Shown: positions 57,168-64,000 of the stretch, in pieces
How the letters are laid out: every line of letters starts with the position of its first letter
Numbering within the stretch: the first letter of the stretch is position 1
Origin: Enchytraeus crypticus
Lineage: Eukaryota; Annelida; Clitellata; Enchytraeida; Enchytraeidae
Length of the DNA stretch: 64,000 bases
Reading direction: 5' to 3'
Assembly (NCBI GenBank): GCA_905160935.1
Contig: CAJHZI010000253.1
Span: 2,922,001 to 2,986,000, forward strand
Made by a program: the position numbers and the translations under genes
Notes under the pieces: model-generated
Told to the model about the DNA's origin: nothing
Seen by the model: the letters and a program-made list of their open reading frames with translations, nothing else
Databases searched by the model: none

Positions 57168-57292
57168 ACTGGAGTAAGTGGCGATGTAGGTAAGGTATTC
57201 CACCGCGGATCAGTATGTGCGGAGTTCAAATCATGGGCTTTTCCGTCGCTGACATCGCTTTCGAGTGAGGAAACTGACGTTAACATTAGTTC
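57168..57292 (+). mobile_element. R3 tRNA-like SINE
   Basis: 'ggcgatgtaggtaaggtatt', 'gagttcaaatcatgg', 'ctttcgagtgaggaaactga'. Confidence 0.82.
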
Positions 57293-57564
57293 TTTTATAT
57301 GTTTTTAACTATTAATCATCTACTTTAAATGCATTCAAAGTCATAAATATACGAATGGATGAATTAAAAGCCATTTAAATATTTAATTTGATAAGCAATG
57401 TTTTTCTATATTTTACTGCTCGACTTAAATTAAGTACCTGGCACACAAACAATGCATTGTGTAGCAGTGCTAGAGTATAACTTTATAAGTACTGGTTGCA
57501 AAGGTTCAAATTAGTCAAACAAGATATGTTTGTCTGATACAAAGACATGTTTGCTTGGGCTGAG

Positions 57565-57672
57565 CCGGTGACTTATTGAAAGTTGTTCAAAAACGGATCA
57601 GTAGGTGCCGCGTTCAAATCCAGTGTTCTCCAGATATATGCTATTGAAGCAGGAAACTGCCGTTAAATTTGG
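57565..57672 (+). mobile_element. R3 tRNA-like SINE, diverged
   Basis: 'aaacggatcagtaggtgccg', 'cgttcaaatcca' and 'gcaggaaactgccgttaaat' keep the R3 order. Confidence 0.6.
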
Positions 57673-58169
57673 CTTTAGACTTTATATGAAGAATACGATG
57701 GATTCCTTGTCCAACGTCTCATACTCGGTGCATTGTTTGGTAGAAACAAGGCCACCAATCTTATTTCTAAATATTTTTAATTATTCGCAATTTAACTCTA
57801 GAATGCAAAGCTGGGGGTCCCTGCTGACCCCCAATGATTCATTTTTACTATAATAACATCAACATAAGTGATCAGTAGCTGTGCGTCCATGACTTTGTTG
57901 GTATGTACAATATGCTTCTACAGCGTCCATTACTTTGGCCACCAGGAGGGGGAGAGGGGGGAGGGGAGATGAATTATGCGTAAGACCGGAGAGGATAAAT
58001 AGAGCAAAGTTCAACATTCGCGCTAGGCTTTGACACGTTGACCATAATTAGATGAGCTTAGATTAGATAACAGATACAATTACATGTAAGTAATTGTAAC
58101 TTGTATGGAAGCAGCGCAATCGCATTCAGTTGTGTTGTTCAGTTGTTGATAGATAAATACATATATATG

Positions 58170-58171
58170 TA

Positions 58172-58228
<57 letters not shown>
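58170..58228. repeat. (TA)n microsatellite inside the piggyBac element
   Basis: Pure TA tract just upstream of the transposase remnant. Confidence 0.95.
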
Positions 58229-58232
<4 letters not shown>

Positions 58233-58289
58233 ATTTTTCATCAGATAGTTATTTTGGATGGCAACCTTTACAGTGATTCTGATTGTTGT

Positions 58290-58348
58290 TCAGAAGGACG
58301 TTTTCGTCCATAAAAGTCTAACTTCTATGGACGAAAACGTCCTACTGA
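58290..58348. repeat. 28-base inverted repeat at the LINE 5' joint
   Basis: 58290-58317 and 58321-58348 are inverted copies with two mismatches. Core arm 'ggacgttttcgtccata', itself holding the palindrome GGACG-TTTT-CGTCC. It includes the target-site bases. Confidence 0.9.
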
Positions 58349-59346
58349 ATAATTCACCTTCTTTGTTTGCCCTTTTTGTTGACACAGTTTTAGACAAATT
58401 AGAAGCTTCTAAATTAGGTTGTTTCATAAATTATAACTGTTATAATAGTTTTATGTATGCAGATGATCTTATTTTATTGAGTATCTCTGTCACTGATCTT
58501 CAGAAATTATTTAATATTTGTGACATGGCTTTTACAGAGTTAGATTTACCAATAAATGTATCGAAATGTCACTGTATGCGCATCGGTCCTAGGCACAATT
58601 TTCAGTGCAAGCCATTGCAAATTAGAGAAACTTGTATTAATTGGGTGGATAGTATCAAGTATTTGGGAATAAATATTTTAAGAGCTAAATCTTTTAAATG
58701 TTGTTGGAAAGAGAGTAAATGTAAATTTTATACTTCAGTTAACACTATACTGGGGAGACTTGGAACAAAGGTGCATATTGATGTTTTATTAAAATTAATA
58801 TTCGCTCAGGCGGTGCCGATCTTACTCTATGGTATTGCGGCCTCCGGTTTGTCCTTTTCGGAATTAAAAGACTTTACGTATGTATATAACAGTATTTTCT
58901 TTAAAACATTTAAATCTTACGATAAAAATGTTGTACTGAATTGTCAATGGTATTGTGGTTTCTGGCCATTTGAAATATTACTTGATTTTCATAGGTATAA
59001 CTTTTTGAGTAAATTAATTGCCGTTAATCAGTTAAATGATAAAATAGAATTAGACAATTCTGACTATTTGGATTACAAAGTTTTAAAAAATAAATATGCA
59101 CTCCAGACAAAAGATTCACCAGCTGTGACTCGGTTTAGGTTTTGGTCATATTTTGAAAGTCTAGTTTTAAATACTGAATAGGTAAATTTTGGTTTAAACA
59201 ATTATCTATTTAGTAAGAATTTTAGTTCTGTTTAGTTTTATTTATGATATAACTTATGTTGTATCTGTAGGTGATACTTGTTTGTTTTCTGTTTTCGTTT
59301 TTGTTTACTGCCATGACTTTGGTGAAGTAAAGATTATATATAATAA
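58296..59346 (+). mobile_element. 5'-truncated non-LTR retrotransposon nested in piggyBac
   Basis: One open frame (about 58343-59181) encodes the second half of a reverse transcriptase: 'SPSLFALFVD', catalytic 'YADDLILL', 'LPINVSKCHCMRIGPR', 'SIKYLGINIL', then a C-terminal region without a clear RNase H. It is flanked by 'tcagaa' on both sides (58290-58295 and 59347-59352), a target-site duplication. The frame is intact to its stop, so it is younger than the host element. The clade is not certain. Confidence 0.85.
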
Positions 59347-60265
59347 TCAGAATCTGATGATGATGAAGATCTTACCGACGACAAATATCGTCTTGATATC
59401 GCGTCAGATCTGTCTGAAGAAGAGGTAGAAGAATCTGATCGCGATACAGAGAGAGAATTTGAGATGGATACGGATCCTGATCCTGATGTGGAGAGCGAAG
59501 AAGTGGAAGAAGTTGAGGAAGAACGGAATAACTTTCCTATCAGCAGATCAGGGACAAGATGGAGTCGATATGCATCGAGGCAGGGCAGGACAACTGCGCA
59601 TAACATAATGACAGAGAAAGAGGGACCAACAGCGGTAGTGATGCAGCTTGGACACTCAGTTGAGGACTGTCTTAGTTTGTACATTACAGATGCCATTATT
59701 GAATAGATCATGCTTACACAAACCAAGAAATAGAGAAGCATAGGTATGATAAGAGACACACACAAGAAAAAAAGTTACTGGTAATACACTGACCTCATTG
59801 AGATGAAGGTATTGCTTGGCTTGCTCATCAGCATTGGCACAACAAAAGGTCGTAACGAAAGCGTTCGTGATCTATGGACTGATGGACCATATTCAAGGCC
59901 TTTCTTCAGAGTTTAATGAGCAGGAACCGGTTTGAAGTCCAACAGTATACATCCGATTTGATGACAAACGTTAGCGGGAAGAAAGAAATGTGTAAATAAA
60001 CGTATATATGTAATATGTAAACTAGCAGTATGCAAAGAGCATAGCTGCACAGAATCGCGTGTAACTTGTAACAGTGTGCTGATGATCAACAGTAAAGAGA
60101 AGCATTTTCTAACAGTTCCGATAATTTGCGTGCAAGATGAATGGACAAACGTACGTTCTAGTTGAACATTAGTATATTTTCATAAAGCAATAGATATGGA
60201 TAAGATTGCAAATCAGACTTCACTACTCTTTAGACTTTCACTACTCTTTTTAGTTTTCTACCCAG

Positions 60266-60302
60266 ATGTTCCCAACTGGGGGTCCACACCAGTTGGGAAC
60301 AT
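60266..60302. repeat. Perfect 14-base hairpin within piggyBac
   Basis: Arms 'atgttcccaactgg' and its complement around a 9-base loop. Confidence 0.9.
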
Positions 60303-60515
60303 TTGTAACTATACTTGTCATGTTCTTATCTTTATACTTTACAAATTATTATAACATAAATATGTTCTTAGATATCTATTGAATAATTATTTATAAAAAT
60401 AATTAGCCGTAATTGCCTTAAATCACATTTTAAAGCATGTTTTATTGGGGGGTCCAGTCGGACCTCCACTTGGGTAAATTCGTAGACAAAAATATGTTGG
60501 GTATTCTAGGGTTAA

Positions 60516-61088
60516 GCGAGTCAGAGAACCATGATCATTTAATTGTAACTGAATCAAGGTATACACAAAGCGCATACAACTAGACAGAATACAAATAAAA
60601 CGGCTGTCAGAAGAGCACAATTGATCTCTATCTAGCTGAGTCAAATGTCACACATCATAATCCGCGAGTTTATACCCAGTGTGTCTATTTGATATCATTG
60701 GCACATGTTTAACAGTTTCCGCAGTAAGACGAACTAGGCAGAATATTCAAATTAATTAATTTTTATTATCATAAATACAAATTTCAGTAACGAAATCGGG
60801 AAAACATTTTGAAAGAAAAAGCTTGGCTCGGACAAATCACTTTCATTTATGTACCCGCAAGTCGACGAATGAAATACGAAAATTGTCGAATGCCAGAAAA
60901 GAAAGAGTTAATTTCGAAATGTTTTTGAGAATCTTTAAAATTCGTTTATAATCACTAAAATTTGTATTAAAGCTACATATAGGACATATAAGATATATGA
61001 AGTTAATATTAGCTTTTATATAGTTTGAAAGATTTTCCAATTTAATTAAGATTATAATTTAAAGATTTGCTAATCAGAACAAGTTATC
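60516..61088 (-). other. Intergenic and likely 3' UTR of the K2P gene
   Basis: On the minus strand an AATAAA lies at about 60767-60762, some 320 bases after the K2P stop. Otherwise unassigned. Confidence 0.4.
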
Positions 61089-61849
61089 CTAATCGTCAGC
61101 CAGTCCGAGTTTCCTCGCGATAGTCTTGACACTCTGTCTCGCCTCCTCCTGGATCAGATCGAAGCACATAGCGATGAGGGCAAGACCCACCAGCAGGTAC
61201 AGTGCGCAGACCACCAGCTTCTCCTGCGCCGCCCAAGAGTCTACCGAAGTACCGGGAACGAAATCTCCGAAGCCGATGGTCGACAGAGTTATGAAGCAGA
61301 AGTAGCAGCCAATGAGGAACCCCCAATTGTTGTCTTTCTCCCATTCGCTGAACATCAGAGCACCCACAGCGATGTAGCCGAAGATGACGAGCAAGAGAAT
61401 GGAGGCTGGAACCCTAACCTTGTCCAAGTCCTCACAAGCCGTACGACAGATCTCTTGCAATCTTCCCAACGATGACAACTTATGATGCTCTTCTTCATTT
61501 CCTTTGATATCGTTAACGTCTTTGCCGTCGTTGGAATAATATAGCGGTGTCAAGCAGTCTGACTCAACATCACAAACTTGATAATCTCCGTTTTGGGGCT
61601 GGTTTAACTTAGAGTTGCGCGTGTTGGTGTATTTTCTGTGATGACTGGCGGAGCGATTGCAGCGACGACAACAGTTCGTACGAGCGTGTCTCAATAAGGC
61701 GCAGAGATTCTTGTAGAAGAAGCGAAATGATGACGCCATGAAGCCGCCGAGGTGGGTGATTGTGAGAAGAGTTAACGGGATACCGATGATGGCGTAGACG
61801 ATGGTTAGGACTCTTCCGGTAGGTGTCTTTGGAGTGATGTGTCCGTAAC
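61089..61849 (-). CDS. Two-pore-domain potassium channel, last coding exon (5' part missing)
   Basis: The exon follows a minus-strand acceptor 'ttgtccccag' and begins in phase inside the first selectivity filter (split Gly, then 'YGHITPKT'). In order: TM2 ('VLTIVYAIIGIPLTLLTI'), a cytoplasmic loop of about 100 residues with a Cys/Arg-rich start, TM3 ('SILLLVIFGYIAVGALMF'), the second pore with 'CFITLSTIGFGDFVPG', TM4 ('LYLLVGLALIAMCFDLIQ') and a tail of about 17 residues ending 'KLGLADD'. K2P channels carry background K+ current across the plasma membrane. The long TM2-TM3 loop and short tail fit the TWK/TRESK (KCNK18-like) type. TM1 and the first pore helix must lie on upstream exons above 61849. 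I did not find them in the remaining 2.1 kb, so the gene probably crosses the right edge. Confidence 0.93.
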
Positions 61850-62557
61850 CTGGGGACAATAGAGATTTGAAAAATTATTAATGAAATTCCGTAAATCATT
61901 GTGGTCTATTTTAAACGTTCTAAGCCCTTTGATAATATAATAAATAGCATAATAAATTAATAGTTGATATTATAATAAATTACTAATTGCTATCATTCAA
62001 GAATATTTCATGAAAATATAAATCATGTGCATGTAATGCCATATTAATGTGTTGAGAGTACGTCAAAATAAACTAACCTAAAACTGCACACTTCGTAAGA
62101 GGTGACTATGCAAAAACTAAGACAACGTGAAACTTCCAAACTCCGAAGACATATTTTTTCCAGAAATTTTAAGCCTTGGTTCAAACACAGAGGTTAACGC
62201 AAAATTATTTTACATTGTAGATTATTAAATTATTTTACATGATAGATTATTTCTACAATTAATTGAAAGGCGCCATATAGTCCACGACAGAGCACAAAAG
62301 AATAAAAGTGGCGTAGTCATGGGGCACGATAAGATACTCGTAAATGTGATTTAAAAGATTGTTTCGAAGTACTGGCGGATTAATTGTGAGTTTCCTTTCC
62401 GAATAAGCAGGAGAAATTCTATTAACGGGTAATAGCTTCCTGTCTCAGCATTTTGTTCAATAAGTAAATAATCCCAGCGCTGATGAGGATATTGTTTTGC
62501 AATGAAATGATTATAATGGAAGGAGGTTCTCCTGTGGCTAAACGAAACGGGGACTCA

Positions 62558-62560
<3 letters not shown>
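61850..62560 (-). other. K2P intron, unassigned
   Basis: No exon was recognised on the minus strand. Confidence 0.45.
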
Positions 62561-62612
<52 letters not shown>

Positions 62613-62655
62613 TACTGCTCTGTCCACTGGCAGGTCCATGGTATATAAATAATTA
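62561..62655 (-). repeat. (TA)n tract followed by an L1f tail
   Basis: TA tract 62561-62611, then 'ccactggcaggtccatggta', the reverse complement of the L1f end. Confidence 0.8.
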
Positions 62656-62774
62656 AATACAGCAACACAAGCCGATTTAGTAAACATTTAAAGTAGCAGA
62701 CTCAAGGTTCCTGGCTAATTTAACTCAGCTATTATGTAATTTGATTGTTAACTTTCTGAATTCACATAACATAA

Positions 62775-62915
62775 TATAACAACAATTAGAGTGCTACAGT
62801 CATCACTGACAACATCGAGCACTATTGAGACAAAATCAAGCCGGCGAGAAAAAGAAGGTCCAAAAAAGTGCGGATTCCACAATCCCGAAAATCAGCCCAA
62901 AGATAATGGGATTAA
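62775..62915 (-). mobile_element. R6 short interspersed element
   Basis: 'caattagagtgctacagtca', 'gagcactattgagacaaaat' and 'gccggcgagaaaaagaaggt' match 1836-1990. Strand is assigned by analogy with that copy. Confidence 0.7.
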
Positions 62916-63600
62916 ACTTACATGTATAACATATTACTAGATAGTATGAATGGAATACCCAATAATGTAAACAGGCATCAGTCGTCTCGTTTTCTTGTAA
63001 TCACCCCTTTAGTTTTGCCTATATAATTTGCTCTTAGCCACAAAAAAATCGACTGTTGCGTCAAATTAAACATTGTATTGTTTTTCAATTGTATTGTTTT
63101 TATTATGAAAAATTGTATTGTTTTTCGATTAGTAAATACCACCATTTAATGTTTTTCTTCCCTTGATAGTTGCAGTTCGAAATGTTGAAGCGCTCATTTA
63201 CCACAATGTGATATCACGATAGAAGTTCGTTCATCTTATATTAAACTCGCAATCTCTTTGTAGTCAAGTCATTCATTCAAATCTGTCACTTGATAATTGG
63301 AAGTTCGCTACTTTGCTGCCATTAATTCAAATTGCGAAATAATTGGGTAAAGTTCAGCAAAAATATTTTAATATGAAGTGATTTTCTAAAAATTGACGTA
63401 AATCAAGTCCCGACACGCAACAGGAAAAATTCTGCCTCGGATCCACCATCACCAAGAGAGATCTGACCTGATTTGAATTAAAACAATACTTATTACCTAT
63501 TATTTAAAGAGTTGTGACATAAATATCATTTTTTATACTAGTAAAATAATGATCGATATAATGTCGATCAATGAAATTCAATATATTAATTAATTATTAG
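62916..63600. other. K2P upstream region, unassigned
   Basis: Nothing supported. 'attgtattgtttt' occurs three times near 63070-63125. Confidence 0.4.
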
Positions 63601-63606
63601 GCTTAT

Positions 63607-64000
<394 letters not shown>

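Larger units (their letters stand above)
58245..59995 (+). pseudogene. piggyBac (PGBD-type) transposase, N-terminal remnant split by a LINE
   Basis: Before the LINE the frame reads 'LYSDSDCCSE'. After it comes 'SDDDEDLTDD', an acidic stretch ('PDPDVESEEVEEVEEE'), then 'NNFPISRSGTRWS' and 'LYITDAIIE'. After a stop and shifts come 'HAYTNQEIEKHRYDKR', 'EMKVLLGLLISIGTTKGRNE', 'DLWTDGPYSRPFF', 'MSRNRFE' and 'IRFDDKR'. This order is that of the piggyBac transposase N-terminal part and the start of its DDE fold. The catalytic Asp residues and the C-terminal Cys-rich domain are absent. Stops and at least two shifts make it a pseudogene. Confidence 0.85.
57792..60515 (+). mobile_element. piggyBac element with TTAA target sites and a nested LINE
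   Basis: Left end TTAA (57792-57795) plus 'ctctagaatgc'. Right end, inverted, 'ccctagaatacc' plus TTAA (60512-60515). CCCTAGAA next to TTAA is the classical piggyBac terminus. Each end has a matching subterminal hairpin: left 'gggggtccctgctgaccccc' (57813-57832), right 'ggggggtccagtcggacctc' (from 60449). Inside are a degraded piggyBac transposase N-terminal half, a LINE, a TA tract and another hairpin (60266-60302). Without the LINE the element is about 1.67 kb, too short for a full transposase, so it is internally deleted and inactive. Confidence 0.88.

Noticed and set aside
61609..61899. Alternative minus-strand frame across the K2P exon start
   Set aside because: Shifted frame over the K2P exon; it shows no channel motifs.
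63420..63480. Candidate upstream K2P exon on the minus strand
   Set aside because: A short open stretch is present, but it lacks a first-pore 'TTIG' motif and a donor in the needed phase.

Overview
The window is nuclear DNA of a metazoan. The genes have GT-AG introns and phase-matched exons, they belong to animal-specific families, and they are separated by AT-rich DNA full of microsatellites, tRNA-derived SINEs, truncated non-LTR retrotransposons and DNA transposons. The sequence style (many TA and GA tracts, frequent 'taggcctac' and 'tacatgtat' words) would suit a marine invertebrate such as a lophotrochozoan or an ambulacrarian, but I cannot fix the phylum from sequence alone.

Four host genes can be assembled. 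(1) 9096-11890, plus: a C2H2 zinc-finger protein with a Cys/His-rich FAR1/FLYWCH-like module, 3 exons, 522 aa. (2) 13774-18637, plus: a complete Hippo/MST1-2 (STK3/STK4) kinase, 5 exons, 495 aa, with kinase domain, TM-motif linker and SARAH domain. (3) 37349-52184, plus: a complete GAS2-like actin/microtubule linker, 8 exons, 1050 aa, with CH and GAR domains, RPxSAG repeats and a C-terminal SxIP motif. (4) 61089-61849, minus: the last coding exon of a two-pore-domain (K2P, TWK/TRESK-like) potassium channel, whose first half lies upstream, past or near the right edge. Every splice junction used keeps phase, and each of the three complete genes sums to a whole number of codons. Three of the four act in signalling or the cytoskeleton, but nothing in the sequence suggests they are co-regulated.

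Layout: 1-9095 is repeat-rich DNA with a mariner-like element with long terminal repeats (5168-6136) and a decayed LINE (6640-8612). 9096-18637 holds the zinc-finger and MST genes. 18638-37348 is an 18.7 kb region with no recognisable gene, holding minisatellites, SINEs and an unusual inverted/direct duplication between 9-bp satellite arrays (31209-32893). 37349-52184 is the GAS2-like gene, whose introns hold SINEs, a foldback MITE (46839-47604) and long TA/TG tracts. 52185-61088 is intergenic and contains a piggyBac element with TTAA target sites (57792-60515) that carries a nested LINE. 61089 to the end is the K2P exon and its upstream intron.

Repeat families named in the entries: L1f = LINE 3' ends finishing in (GA)n; R2 = SINE sharing that GA tail; R3 = tRNA-like SINE with a 'ggttcaaatcc' B box (about 12 copies); R4 = SINE with a 'gagcgcctaggctcca' core and a (GAT)n tail; R5 = tRNA-like SINE whose 3' tail matches a LINE; R6 = element with a 'gagacaaaatcgagccggcg' core; R7 = short 'ttaacgtccg...gtcagggacgt' element.
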